This document shows, piece by piece, positions 41,967 to 51,672 of a stretch of DNA of 64,000 nucleotides. Position 1 is the stretch's first letter. The number at the start of each line of letters is the position of its first letter. Source of the DNA: Clostridium sp031626875. Its GTDB lineage: Bacteria > Bacillota > Clostridia > Clostridiales > Clostridiaceae. Location: the NCBI RefSeq assembly GCF_031626875.1, contig NZ_JANDMF010000026.1, forward strand, positions 1-64,000. The letters are read 5' to 3'. The position numbers and the translations under genes are program-made. Below the pieces are notes generated by a model. The model had not been told where the DNA came from. It did not search any database and was given only the letters and a program-made list of their open reading frames with translations.

Positions 41967-43433
41967 GTGAAAAAATTTAAAAAAATATTTAGTTTTATAA
42001 TCGTATTTGTTATGATGTTTGCTATGAAAAGCCTATCAGTATATGCAGCACCACCAATACCAGCAAGTACATCAGTTACTATTCATAAGGTTGTAGGCAT
42101 AGGTGGATTTTCATTGCATACTCATGATGGTAGACTACTTACACCAGCAGAAATAGCTGCTTTAGGAACAAATGCAGTAGAGAATAATAATGGAGTAAAG
42201 TTTACAGTATGGCCTGTACCTGCAGGAACTCAAGTAAGTGATTTTAATGGAATGTCAAATACTCAAGTAACAGATAGTACTCTTACAGGAGACCCAGTTG
42301 TAGTAGATGCTGGAGTACCAGTTTCCTTTGCAACTGGTAATTATTATGTAAGGGAAACTGTGTTTCCAAGCACAATTGAGTATCAAATTGGGGTGCCATT
42401 TATAATGGAACTTCCAGCTTTAAATGTAAGTGGGGATGCATATCTAGGAGCAGTACATCTCTATCCCAAAAATATAATTAGTAATGATGCACCAGAGATA
42501 GATAAAGATATTGAATTAAAGAATCAAGATCGTGCTAGCTATGATGTTGGGCATGTCTTTAATTACTTGATTTATCCTAAAGTGCCAAAAGGAATTGGCA
42601 GTTATACAACATTTAAAATTTCTGATGTTCTACCAAATACACTAAATTATGTTGGAAATCCAACAATAACATATAATGGTGTTACTTTTGTAAATGGAAC
42701 AGATTATAATGTTACTCAAGATAATTCAGGAACTGCTGCTGGTAGTATTAATATAACTTTTACCACTGCAGGATTACAAAAATTAGAATCAAATAGACCT
42801 AATCCTCAAACACTTAAAGATCTTGAGATTAAGTTTCAGGCGAGTATAAATACTACTGCCACAATGGGTGCAGCTATTTACAATAATGCTTCATTAACAT
42901 ATAACAATGGCTATATGTCAGCAGATGTTACAGTTAATGTTCCAAGTGGAAATCAACCAGAAGTTCATACTGGAGGACGTCATTTTGTAAAGGTGGATAA
43001 TGTGCAAAATATATATCTACCAGAATTAGCTGCTGCAACTTTTGCTGTAAAGAATGGAAGTAATCAGTATATGGCTGTGGATGCAGATGGAAAAATAAGT
43101 TGGGTAGCAGATTTGGCCAGTGCATATAAAATTTCTATAAATGGTTCAAATGGATATTTTGAAGTTAAGGGACTTGCTTATGGAAATACTGGAGATCCAT
43201 ATACCTATATGCTAGAAGAGGTTAATGTACCAAATGGATATGTAAAGATGGATGATTTAACATTTACAATTGATGCAAATTCATATGGTGCTAGAGTGCC
43301 AGTTACAAATGTTAAGCGACCAGTTATCCCTCCAACAGGTGGAATTGGAACAGTAATTTTCTTAGGAGCAGGGCTTATAATTATGATTTCAGCAATAGTT
43401 GTATTTAAGAAAAAGGAAGAGTCTGAAAAGTAA
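41967..43433 (+). CDS. Major pilin (sortase-assembled, YPKN motif)
   Basis: This 488-residue pilin has a signal peptide (about 1-28), an N-terminal domain ending in the pilin motif HLYPKN (Lys about 167, the nucleophile for intersubunit bonds), a middle domain (about 180-320), a C-terminal Cna-B-like domain with E-box YMLEEVNVPNGY (about 414), and the sorting signal IPPTG (about 453) with membrane helix and KKKEESEK tail. These are the features of a shaft subunit such as SpaA. The start is GTG 41967 behind AGGGGGAAA. Confidence 0.88.
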   Translation: MKKFKKIFSFIIVFVMMFAMKSLSVYAAPPIPASTSVTIHKVVGIGGFSLHTHDGRLLTPAEIAALGTNAVENNNGVKFTVWPVPAGTQVSDFNGMSNTQVTDSTLTGDPVVVDAGVPVSFATGNYYVRETVFPSTIEYQIGVPFIMELPALNVSGDAYLGAVHLYPKNIISNDAPEIDKDIELKNQDRASYDVGHVFNYLIYPKVPKGIGSYTTFKISDVLPNTLNYVGNPTITYNGVTFVNGTDYNVTQDNSGTAAGSINITFTTAGLQKLESNRPNPQTLKDLEIKFQASINTTATMGAAIYNNASLTYNNGYMSADVTVNVPSGNQPEVHTGGRHFVKVDNVQNIYLPELAAATFAVKNGSNQYMAVDADGKISWVADLASAYKISINGSNGYFEVKGLAYGNTGDPYTYMLEEVNVPNGYVKMDDLTFTIDANSYGARVPVTNVKRPVIPPTGGIGTVIFLGAGLIIMISAIVVFKKKEESEK

Positions 43434-43446
43434 GGAAATAAGGTAA

Positions 43447-44352
43447 ATGTATATGAAAAGAAATAGAAAAACTTCATCAGATAAAAAGAGAAGTTGTATT
43501 GGAAGAACATTATTTATAATAATAATTTTTGCAATAGGGTTAGTGATTTTTTATTATCCTATAATTAGTAATTTACTTTACCAAAAAGCTGCAAAGAGAG
43601 TTATTCAAGATTATGATACAAAAGTAGAGAAAAGTGAGAGTGTTGAAGTTAAGTGCAAGTTAAATCTTTATTATTCTTATAATGCGTATCTATCAAGAGC
43701 AATAAAGAGTGAAAATTCTAATGTTTCATATACTGAGGAAGAGATGGAAGAAGGGGCAAATGAATACGAAAAAATGCTTAAGGCTAATGAGATGATAGGA
43801 CATATTAATATTCCTAAAATTGATTTGGATGCTCCAATATATGAAGGTACATCTAGTGAAGTCCTTAGCAAAGGTATTGGACATATGGAGGGAACCTCAC
43901 TTCCAGTTGGAGGTGAGGGTACTCACTCTGTTCTTACTGGGCATAGAGGATTACCAACAGCTAAACTTTTTACTGATTTGGAAAAGGTGGAGATAGGTGA
44001 TAGATTTTATATAAAGGGCATTGAAGGAACCATTGCATATGAAGTGGATCAAATAAAAGTAGTAGAGCCAACAGATTTTGAGAATTTAAAAATTGAACAA
44101 GGCAAGGACTATGTTACTCTTATGACATGCACTCCATATATGATTAATTCTCATAGACTTTTAGTTAGAGGTCATCGTATTGATTATGAAGAAGATACTA
44201 TGGAAAATGAAATTGTTAAAAGTGATGATAAAAATATATATGGTGATTTAATTTGGGCAACTATAGCTTTATTTGCTGTTTTATTGATTTGTATTATATC
44301 AAAGTGTCTAAGAAATAGACAGAAGAAAAAAAATAAGGATAAAGAAAGTTAG
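43447..44352 (+). CDS. Class C (pilin-polymerising) sortase
   Basis: This 301-residue membrane transpeptidase has an N-terminal membrane helix (about 17-40), the catalytic His in LTGHRGLPTAKLF (about 164), Cys in TLMTCTPY (about 227) and Arg in SHRLLVRG. A second membrane helix lies near the C terminus (about 258-283), typical of class C. A lid-like DAPIYEG segment is present near residue 120. It joins the YPKN Lys of the major pilin to the LPATG/IPPTG Thr. It ends the operon and a terminator follows. Confidence 0.92.
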   Translation: MYMKRNRKTSSDKKRSCIGRTLFIIIIFAIGLVIFYYPIISNLLYQKAAKRVIQDYDTKVEKSESVEVKCKLNLYYSYNAYLSRAIKSENSNVSYTEEEMEEGANEYEKMLKANEMIGHINIPKIDLDAPIYEGTSSEVLSKGIGHMEGTSLPVGGEGTHSVLTGHRGLPTAKLFTDLEKVEIGDRFYIKGIEGTIAYEVDQIKVVEPTDFENLKIEQGKDYVTLMTCTPYMINSHRLLVRGHRIDYEEDTMENEIVKSDDKNIYGDLIWATIALFAVLLICIISKCLRNRQKKKNKDKES

Positions 44353-44359
44353 AAAAGAT

Positions 44360-44392
44360 ATGACTTCTATGTGTATAGGGGTCATTTTTTTC
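44360..44392 (+). terminator. Terminator of the pilus operon
   Basis: ATGACTTCTAT and ATAGGGGTCAT form an 11-bp stem with two G-U pairs and loop GTGT, followed by seven T. Confidence 0.85.
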
Positions 44393-44555
44393 GTATATAT
44401 TAGGGACAATCAAAAAAATAATTAGATGAAATGGAGAAAATTGAAAATAAGAAGAATGAAAAGAGAGTTTGATAAATAAATATACTATTAAGTTATTAAA
44501 CAAGCTGTTTATATGACAAATCAAAATAAATTTCAAAGTGAAAGGGTGGATGAAT

Positions 44556-45503
44556 ATGGGGAAGGTTGTATTGCTCACTGGAGGAGCAGGATTTATTGGA
44601 TCACATATTGCAGAAGAGTATTGTAAAAAAGGCTATGAAGTAGTAATAGTTGATAATTTATCATCAGGTAATTTAAATAATCTAGAAAATATAATTAACA
44701 AAGATAATGTTCATTTTCATAATGTTGATATAACAGATTTTCCTAAACTAGAAGAGGTTTTTCAAAAGTATAAACCAAATGTAATTAACCATCATGCAGC
44801 TCAAAAATCTGTGTCAGCATCTGTTGAAAATCCATTGTATGATGCCAAGATAAATGTAATAGGACTCATTAATATACTAGTTCTTTTAAAAATATATAAG
44901 GTAAAGAATTTTATTTATGTTTCTTCAGGGGGAGCACTATCAAAGGAAATAATAGGTGATGAAAAATCTTCAGAAATAGATTTACCTCAATTAGAATCGC
45001 CATATGCTATAAATAAGTATTTAGGTGAACAATACTTAAAACTTTATTCTAAATTATATGGCTTTGGATTCACAATACTAAGATATGCTAATGTATATGG
45101 ACCAAGGCAAATTGCAGATGGTGAGTGTGGGGTTATTCCAATATTTATTAATAATATTCTAAAAAATAAAGATTCAATACTTATGACATATGATGATATG
45201 CCAAGAGGGTGTACAAGAGATTATGTTTATGTAAAAGATATAGTACAAGCAAATATGATAGCTAGTGAGAAAATCACAAATGAAATTATAAATATAGGCT
45301 CAGGATGTGAAGTGGCAATTTTAGATATTTATGATGAAATAACTAGAGTGTTTAATAGTACTCAAAAGATTTTTAAGAAAGGACCAAGGTTAGGTGATGT
45401 AAAGAGATCTATACTTGACAATAATAAAGCTAAAAAAATATTAAATTGGCAACCAAGAACAACATTAATAGAAGGACTAAATTTGTTAAAGGAAGTACAC
45501 TAA
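44556..45503 (+). CDS. NAD-dependent nucleotide-sugar epimerase (GalE-like)
   Basis: This protein of about 315 residues is an extended-SDR epimerase/dehydratase with TGGAGFIGSHIAEEY at the N terminus, NHHAAQKSVSASVENP, and YAINK as the catalytic Tyr-Lys pair. The usual SSGGAVYG is changed to SSGGALSK. It probably epimerises a UDP-hexose at C4 for the adjacent polysaccharide locus. ATG 44556 follows AGGGTGG by 6 bases; ATG 44550 abuts that site. The gene is closed by its own terminator, so it is a separate unit from the capsule operon. Confidence 0.82.
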   Translation: MGKVVLLTGGAGFIGSHIAEEYCKKGYEVVIVDNLSSGNLNNLENIINKDNVHFHNVDITDFPKLEEVFQKYKPNVINHHAAQKSVSASVENPLYDAKINVIGLINILVLLKIYKVKNFIYVSSGGALSKEIIGDEKSSEIDLPQLESPYAINKYLGEQYLKLYSKLYGFGFTILRYANVYGPRQIADGECGVIPIFINNILKNKDSILMTYDDMPRGCTRDYVYVKDIVQANMIASEKITNEIINIGSGCEVAILDIYDEITRVFNSTQKIFKKGPRLGDVKRSILDNNKAKKILNWQPRTTLIEGLNLLKEVH

Positions 45504-45529
45504 ATATAAAATAAGCAGAAAAAGGAACA

Positions 45530-45577
45530 AAAGAGCTGTTTAATATAAGTTTAAAATTATATTAAATAACTCTTTTT
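45530..45577 (+). terminator. Terminator before the capsule operon
   Basis: AAAGAG...TTTAATATAA pairs with TTATATTAAA...CTCTTT in an interrupted stem, followed by TTTTT. The remaining 125 bases to the wzz-like start are A/T-rich; no promoter can be placed with confidence. Confidence 0.7.
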
Positions 45578-45704
45578 AACTTATGTAACGACGAAATATG
45601 TTAATTAGTTATGTCAATTGCTTTATAAAATTTAGAAAAAATGTAATAATTCATTAAAAAACTACATAGTGTGTAAATATAGAAAGTGATGTAAAGGAGA
45701 TATT

Positions 45705-46379
45705 GTGGAAGAAAATAATATAAGTTTATCAGATTTATTAAAAATACTTAGGAATAGATTAAAACTTATAGTAATAATTACTATAGTTTCAACTTTAGTT
45801 ACAGCAATAGCATGCTTCTATTTTATTGACCCCAAATATGAAGCAAGCTCTAAGCTATTTATAGGAAAAGAGCAGGGAGAGAAAGATGAAAACTATAATT
45901 ACAATGATGTTGAACTGTATCAAAAACTAATAAAAACATATTCAGATGTAATTATGACAAAAGACCTAGTTGATAATTCATTAAGTGGAAAAAATATTGA
46001 TGAAAGTTCAGGGACGATACTTAAAAATCTATCAGTAACTCCAAAGACAGATACCCAATTAATAGAGATAAAATATACAGATAAAGATAGATTTAAAGCA
46101 AATGATATAGTAGCTGCAATTACAGATGAATTTGTTACGTATTCAAAGGAATTAATACCTAATGCTAATGTAAAAATAGTTCAAAAAGTTATTTTGCCAG
46201 AAAATCCAGTTAGTCCTAATAAGCCTATATATATAGCTTTAGGATTTATAATTGGAGCTTTAGTAAGTGTGATTTTAGCTATTCTTCTTGAACTTATGGA
46301 TAACACATTTAAAGATAGAAAGCAAGTTGAAGAAATACTAGATTTACCGGTTCTCGGAAATGTACCATGTATTAATTAA
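45705..46379 (+). CDS. Wzz/CapA-type chain-length regulator (BY-kinase activator)
   Basis: This 224-residue Wzz-domain membrane protein has two transmembrane helices (about 19-40 and 174-196), an extracytoplasmic domain between them, and the Pro-rich VILPENPVSPNKPIY just before the second helix, the Wzz signature. It sets polysaccharide chain length and activates the kinase encoded next. It starts at GTG 45705 after AAAGGAGA. Confidence 0.9.
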   Translation: MEENNISLSDLLKILRNRLKLIVIITIVSTLVTAIACFYFIDPKYEASSKLFIGKEQGEKDENYNYNDVELYQKLIKTYSDVIMTKDLVDNSLSGKNIDESSGTILKNLSVTPKTDTQLIEIKYTDKDRFKANDIVAAITDEFVTYSKELIPNANVKIVQKVILPENPVSPNKPIYIALGFIIGALVSVILAILLELMDNTFKDRKQVEEILDLPVLGNVPCIN

Positions 46380-46392
46380 TAAGAGGTGTGGG

Positions 46393-47070
46393 ATGTTAGA
46401 CTTTGAGAAAGATCTTGATGCTTCAGTAATAGAAGCTTTTAAAACCTTGAGGACAAATATATTGTACTCTTCATTAGATAAAAAAATGAAAACCATAATG
46501 ATTACAAGTGCTGAACCAGCAGAAGGAAAAACAACATCATCATGTAATTTGGCTATATCTTTTGCAAAAGATGGCAAAAAAACTTTATTAGTAGATTGTG
46601 ATTTAAGAAAACCAAATATTCATAGAAAGTTTAACATATCAAATTTATCAGGATTAACTGATGTTTTGGTAGGGGAAGAAAAATTAGAGATAGCACTTGA
46701 AAATTATTCAGATAATCTAGATATATTGACTTCAGGAACTAAAGCACCAAATCCAACTGAAATATTAGGATCTAAGTATATGGAAACATTTTTAGAAAGC
46801 TTAAAAGATTTATATGACATTATAATAATAGATTCAGCACCACTAAATAGTATTAGTGATAGTCAAATATTAGGGGCAAAAGTTGATGGTGTGCTTATGG
46901 TAATCAGAGCAAATAAGACAAAAAGAGATAGCATTGTTGAAGCTAAAGATCTACTAGAAAAAGTTAGTGCAAATTTACTTGGGGTTGTACTTAATGGAGT
47001 AGAAACAAGTCATAAAAAATCTTATTACTACTATGGTGATAAGAATGAAAAAAAATCAAATAGCAAGTAG
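46393..47070 (+). CDS. Capsular tyrosine (BY) kinase CpsD/CapB type
   Basis: This is a cytoplasmic kinase of about 225 residues with Walker A SAEPAEGKTTSSCNLA (about 38), Walker A' LLVDCDLRKP (about 67), Walker B DIIIIDSAP (about 142) and a C-terminal tyrosine cluster KSYYYYGDKN as the autophosphorylation site. It works with the Wzz-like protein to regulate polymer export. ATG 46393 after AGAGGTG is favoured over the earlier in-frame ATG 46360, which lies in the preceding gene. No CpsB-type phosphatase is seen in the window. Confidence 0.92.
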   Translation: MLDFEKDLDASVIEAFKTLRTNILYSSLDKKMKTIMITSAEPAEGKTTSSCNLAISFAKDGKKTLLVDCDLRKPNIHRKFNISNLSGLTDVLVGEEKLEIALENYSDNLDILTSGTKAPNPTEILGSKYMETFLESLKDLYDIIIIDSAPLNSISDSQILGAKVDGVLMVIRANKTKRDSIVEAKDLLEKVSANLLGVVLNGVETSHKKSYYYYGDKNEKKSNSK

Positions 47071-47094
47071 AGCAATAAGAATTGAGGGAGAATA

Positions 47095-48984
47095 GTGACA
47101 ATAAATAAAAGAACAAAAATAATTATACTACTATTCTTAGATTTTCTATTAATACAAGCATCCTATTTTCTAGCTTTGTATTTAAGAATTATAAACATAA
47201 ATATGAGCATTTCACAAATTATAAACATTTATAGTGACTTTCTACCAAAGATATTATTTATGACTTTTATTTATATGATTATATTTACAATTTTTAAACA
47301 GTATAAAAGTATTTGGACAGTAGCTAGCATAGAAGAGTTTGCCATTGGGGTACTTAGTACCACAATAGGAGTGATTATTTGTCTATTAATTTCAGCTATA
47401 GATAAACATAGAGTTCCATTATTGGTTACCTTTATGGCTGGAATTTTAATAATGCTCTTTTGTAATGGAATCAGGGTAGGCTTAAGAATTGTAAAAAGAT
47501 TAATAATTTATTTAGATATAAGAAAGAATTCTAACCTTAAAAAAGTGCTAGTAATAGGGGCTGGTGCTGCAGGAGCATTAGTTATTAATGAATGTAAAAA
47601 GAATCCAGAATGCAGAAAGAAAGTAGTAGCTGTTGCAGATGATGATAAAGAAAAGATGGGAAAATATGTTGCAGGAGTTAAAGTACTTGGAGATAGAAGT
47701 TCTATTGAAAAAATCATTATAGACAATTCAATAGATGAAGTCATTATAGCTATTGCTAAAATAAATAGCTCAGATTTAAAAGACATTATAACACAATGTA
47801 ACAAGACAAAGGCAAAAGTAAAGATAATGCCAGGGGTTTCAGATATAATTGATGGAAATTTTAATATCAATAGTATTAGAGATGTTGATGTTGAAGATTT
47901 ACTTGGTAGAGAATCAGTAACCTTAGATAATAAAGGAATTAGCAGTTATATTGAAAATAAAGTAATAATGGTAACTGGTGGTGGTGGATCTATTGGTTCT
48001 GAATTATGTAGACAAGTAGTGAAATTTAAACCAAAGGAACTAATCATTTTTGATATATATGAAAATAACGCTTATGACATTCAAAATGAACTTTTACATT
48101 ATAATAAGAATTTAAACTTAAAGGTGCTTATCGGATCTGTTCGTGATAGAAGAAGAATTAGGAATATTTTAATTGCGCATAAACCGCAAGTTATATTTCA
48201 TGCAGCAGCTCATAAACATGTGCCTTTAATGGAAGATAGTCCACTTGAAGCCATAAAGAATAATGTTGTAGGAACTTTAAACTTATGTGAATTAGCTGAT
48301 GAGTTTAATCTTGAAAAGTTTGTACTTATTTCTACAGATAAAGCTGTTAATCCAACAAATGTAATGGGAGCTAGCAAGAGAATCTGTGAAATGATAATAC
48401 AAGCTATGGATAAGGAAAGTGGAACTGAATTTGTTGCTGTAAGATTTGGAAATGTATTAGGTTCTAATGGTTCAGTGGTTCCACTTTTCAAAAAGCAGAT
48501 AGCAAGTGGTGGTCCTGTAACTTTGACTCATAAAGAGGTTACTAGATATTTTATGACCATCCCTGAAGCCAGCCAACTTGTACTTCAAGCTGGAGCTTTT
48601 GCTAAGGGCGGAGAGATATTTGTCCTTGATATGGGCGAGCCTGTAAAAATATATGACTTAGCAGAAAATCTTATAAGACTTTCTGGGCTAGAGCCTGGAA
48701 AGGATATTGAGATAAAAGTTACTGGACTTAGGCCAGGAGAAAAGCTTTATGAAGAGCTTTTAATGGGTGAGAAAAATTTAAAGACAACAGCTCATAATAA
48801 GATTTTTGTGGATAATCCAGAAAGCCTTAGATTGAGTGCATTAAAACAACAAATTAATGAGCTAGTGGATACAGTTAAGATGGGCAATGAGGATCTTTTG
48901 AGAGGTAAAATGAAATACTTAGTTCCAAGTTTTAATTTTGTAAAAGAGGATATTGTGAAAAAGTCTAAAAAGGAAATGATGTAG
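47095..48984 (+). CDS. Membrane nucleotide-sugar 4,6-dehydratase (CapD/WbpM/FlaA1-like)
   Basis: This 629-residue protein has four N-terminal transmembrane helices (about 8-125), a first nucleotide-binding region (VLVIGAGAAGALVINEC, about 152) and a C-terminal SDR domain (about 290-600) with TGGGGSIGSELCRQ, AAHKHVPLMED and ISTDKAVNPTNVMGASKR (the catalytic Asp-Lys-Met/Lys arrangement of this group). It makes a UDP-4-keto-6-deoxy-HexNAc, the entry to amino- or deoxy-sugars. The aminotransferase at 58376 and the acetyltransferases are natural followers. GTG start after GAGGGAGAA. Confidence 0.9.
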   Translation: MTINKRTKIIILLFLDFLLIQASYFLALYLRIININMSISQIINIYSDFLPKILFMTFIYMIIFTIFKQYKSIWTVASIEEFAIGVLSTTIGVIICLLISAIDKHRVPLLVTFMAGILIMLFCNGIRVGLRIVKRLIIYLDIRKNSNLKKVLVIGAGAAGALVINECKKNPECRKKVVAVADDDKEKMGKYVAGVKVLGDRSSIEKIIIDNSIDEVIIAIAKINSSDLKDIITQCNKTKAKVKIMPGVSDIIDGNFNINSIRDVDVEDLLGRESVTLDNKGISSYIENKVIMVTGGGGSIGSELCRQVVKFKPKELIIFDIYENNAYDIQNELLHYNKNLNLKVLIGSVRDRRRIRNILIAHKPQVIFHAAAHKHVPLMEDSPLEAIKNNVVGTLNLCELADEFNLEKFVLISTDKAVNPTNVMGASKRICEMIIQAMDKESGTEFVAVRFGNVLGSNGSVVPLFKKQIASGGPVTLTHKEVTRYFMTIPEASQLVLQAGAFAKGGEIFVLDMGEPVKIYDLAENLIRLSGLEPGKDIEIKVTGLRPGEKLYEELLMGEKNLKTTAHNKIFVDNPESLRLSALKQQINELVDTVKMGNEDLLRGKMKYLVPSFNFVKEDIVKKSKKEMM

Positions 48985-48993
48985 GGGGGAATT

Positions 48994-49641
48994 ATGTACT
49001 TAAAGGTCAAAAGAGTCATAGATTTCATTTTATCATTCATTGGATTGGTAGTCTTATCACCTTTATTTTTAGTATTAATAATAGCAATTAAGTTAGATTC
49101 TCCAGGACCAGTTTTATTTAAACAAAAGAGAGTTGGTATTTATAAAAAGCATTTTAATATATTAAAGTTTAGAACTATGAAAGTGGAAACTCCAAAAGAT
49201 ACACCAACACATCTGCTTGAAAATCCAGAAGAGTGGATTACAAGGGTTGGTAAGTTTTTAAGAAAAACAAGCCTTGATGAATTGCCCCAGATAATAAATA
49301 TATTGTTTGGAAATATGTCTATAATTGGTCCACGTCCAGCTCTTTGGAATCAGTATGATTTGATTGAAGAGAGAGAGAAGTATGGTGCAAATAATGTACC
49401 ATGCGGACTCACTGGATGGGCTCAGATTAATGGGAGAGATGAAATTTCTATTGAAGAAAAGGCAAAACTTGATGGAGAATATGTAAAAAAAATAGGATTA
49501 ATTATGGATGTTAAGTGCTTTTTTTTGACAATTTTATCTGTGATTAGGGCTAAGGGAGTTTCTGAAGGAGGATTAAAAAATAGCACTAAAGATATAATAT
49601 CTAAAATTAATTCAAATAATGAGGAGAGAATGACAAAATGA
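48994..49641 (+). CDS. Initiating undecaprenyl-phosphate sugar phosphotransferase
   Basis: This 215-residue polyprenol-phosphate hexose-1-phosphate transferase (PglC/WbaP C-terminal type) has one membrane helix (about 8-32), the basic FKQKRVGIYKKHFNILKFRT, the conserved RKTSLDELPQIINIL, GPRPALWNQYD and GLTGWAQINGRD. It loads the first sugar of the repeat unit on undecaprenyl phosphate at the inner membrane. It overlaps the next gene (ATGA). Confidence 0.93.
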   Translation: MYLKVKRVIDFILSFIGLVVLSPLFLVLIIAIKLDSPGPVLFKQKRVGIYKKHFNILKFRTMKVETPKDTPTHLLENPEEWITRVGKFLRKTSLDELPQIINILFGNMSIIGPRPALWNQYDLIEEREKYGANNVPCGLTGWAQINGRDEISIEEKAKLDGEYVKKIGLIMDVKCFFLTILSVIRAKGVSEGGLKNSTKDIISKINSNNEERMTK

Positions 49642-50432
49642 AGAAAATACTTATCACTGGAAAAGATAGTTATATAGGTACTTCACTGGAAAAATGGTTA
49701 AGTAAAGAACCAGACAATTATAAGGTAGATACACTAGATATGAGGGATGATGGGTGGAGGAATAAAGATTTTTCAGAGTATGATGCTATATTTCATGTAG
49801 CTGCTATTGTTCATAAAAAAGAAAAAAAGGAACTTAAAAGTTTATATTTTAAGGTTAATAGAGATTTGCCTATTGAGGTTGCTAAAAAAGCAAAAGTAGA
49901 AGGGGTAAAGCAATTTATATTTATGAGTAGTATGTCTGTATATGGAATAGAAGGGAAAATTGGAGAAGAAGTAGTTATTGATAAAGAAACTTTACCTAAA
50001 CCTAAAAGTTATTATGGAATGAGTAAGTATGAAGCAGAAAATCAAATGAAATTATTAACTGATAAAAATTTTAATGTAGCAATTTTAAGGCCTCCAATGG
50101 TTTATGGAGATAATTGTCCTGGAAACTATGCAAGGCTAGAAAGCTTAGCAATTAGAACTCCAATTTTTCCTATGATTGAGAATAAGAGAAGTATGATTCA
50201 TATTGATAAATTATGTGAATATATAAAAAAATATATTGATAATAATGCTAATGGAGTATTTTTACCTCAAGATGATGATTATGTAAATACAAGTCTTTTA
50301 GTAAAAAAAATTGCTCATGATAATGGAAGAGAAGTAGTTTTATCTAATTCTATTGGAAAAATCATAAAAGTTACAGGAAGAAATAATGCTTTTTTAAGTA
50401 AAATATTTGGAAACTTGATATATATAAAATGA
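49638..50432 (+). CDS. NAD-dependent epimerase/reductase (SDR), sugar nucleotide
   Basis: This 264-residue extended SDR has ITGKDSYIGTSLEKWL as the cofactor motif, SSMSVYG and YYGMSKYEAE as the catalytic Ser and Tyr-Lys. It is shorter than GalE. In many loci a protein like this next to the initiating transferase reduces a 4-keto-6-deoxy-HexNAc (quinovosamine/fucosamine formation), which would use the product of the 4,6-dehydratase two genes upstream. The assignment is by context. Confidence 0.75.
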   Translation: MKKILITGKDSYIGTSLEKWLSKEPDNYKVDTLDMRDDGWRNKDFSEYDAIFHVAAIVHKKEKKELKSLYFKVNRDLPIEVAKKAKVEGVKQFIFMSSMSVYGIEGKIGEEVVIDKETLPKPKSYYGMSKYEAENQMKLLTDKNFNVAILRPPMVYGDNCPGNYARLESLAIRTPIFPMIENKRSMIHIDKLCEYIKKYIDNNANGVFLPQDDDYVNTSLLVKKIAHDNGREVVLSNSIGKIIKVTGRNNAFLSKIFGNLIYIK

Positions 50433-50507
50433 AATTTAACTATTAAATAAATTTAGCAGAATGTAAGTAATATTATTAATTGTATTAATTTGAGAAGGAG
50501 CTTTTGA

Positions 50508-51668
50508 ATGGAAAAAGTACTTATTACAGGCGGTTCAGGTTTTATTGGGAATTCTATTGTTGAAGAGTTAAAAAATAAATATGAACTAATAGTTTTAGAC
50601 AATTTTTCGGAGCAAATACATGGAAATAATTATAAAGAGTCATACTTATATAAAAATATTAAGGATAAGTGTAAAGTTATAAAAGGTGATGTTAGAAACT
50701 ATGAAGACCTAAGATCAGCGCTAGAAAAAGTAGATTATGTGATACATCTTGCAGCTGAAACTGGTACAGGACAATCAATGTATGAAATCAATAAATATAC
50801 TGATGTAAATATTATGGGAACATCAAATTTATTACAGGTGATTCTAAATGAAAAATTACCTATAAAAAAAATAATACTTTCTTCTTCACGTTCTGTCTAT
50901 GGAGAGGGAATGTATTTTTGTAAAAAACATAAAATAGTTGTTCCAAAATCAAGAAAAATAGAAGATATGAAAAATGGAGATTTTGAAGTTAAGTGTCCTA
51001 TATGTGGAAATAGAGTAGACTTGATAGAAACTAAAGAAGATAGTGAGCTTGATCCAATTTCATATTATGCTTATACAAAATTTGCACAAGAAAAAATGTT
51101 AGAAGTAATGGGGAAAACAATGAAAATTCCATATACAATTTTCAGATATCAAAATGTTTATGGACAAGGACAATCACTAAATAATCCATATACAGGAATA
51201 CTTTCAATATTTTCTAAGTTGCTGTTAAAGAACAATAATATAAATATTTTTGAAGATGGAAATGAGAGTAGAGATTTTATACATGTAAGTGATGTAGCAA
51301 GAGCTACCTGTAGTGCCATTGAAAATACTTGTACAAATTACGAAAAAATAAATATTGGAAGTGGAAAGAATATATCAGTTATTAAAATTGCACAAATTTT
51401 AAAGAAATATTATGGTTCAAAATCAGAAATAAATATAACAGGTGATTTCAGAAAAGGGGATATTAGGCATAATATAGCTGACATATCAAAAGTACAGTCA
51501 TTATGCAAGTTCAAACCACAATATGACATAGAAAAAGGTATGAAGGAATTTGCACTATGGGTAAAAAGACAAAATGAAGAACAAAATTTAGAGAAATCAG
51601 ATGATTATTTTGAAAGATCATTATATGAAATGAAAGAAAATGGAATGTTAATTCAAGCTAAGGAGTAA
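50508..51668 (+). CDS. NAD-dependent sugar epimerase with zinc-ribbon-like insert (dTDP-L-rhamnose 4-epimerase-like)
   Basis: This 386-residue extended SDR has ITGGSGFIGNSIVEEL, SSSRSVYGEG and YYAYTKFAQ. Between the catalytic Ser and Tyr lies an insert of about 45 residues with FCKKH and VKCPICGN, a likely metal-binding ribbon. I recall the same kind of insert in dTDP-L-rhamnose 4-epimerase-type enzymes that make 6-deoxy-L-talose or related sugars, so that is the best guess. No rhamnose synthesis genes are in the window. ATG 50508 after GAGAAGGAG. Confidence 0.72.
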   Translation: MEKVLITGGSGFIGNSIVEELKNKYELIVLDNFSEQIHGNNYKESYLYKNIKDKCKVIKGDVRNYEDLRSALEKVDYVIHLAAETGTGQSMYEINKYTDVNIMGTSNLLQVILNEKLPIKKIILSSSRSVYGEGMYFCKKHKIVVPKSRKIEDMKNGDFEVKCPICGNRVDLIETKEDSELDPISYYAYTKFAQEKMLEVMGKTMKIPYTIFRYQNVYGQGQSLNNPYTGILSIFSKLLLKNNNINIFEDGNESRDFIHVSDVARATCSAIENTCTNYEKINIGSGKNISVIKIAQILKKYYGSKSEINITGDFRKGDIRHNIADISKVQSLCKFKPQYDIEKGMKEFALWVKRQNEEQNLEKSDDYFERSLYEMKENGMLIQAKE

Positions 51669-51672
51669 AAGT

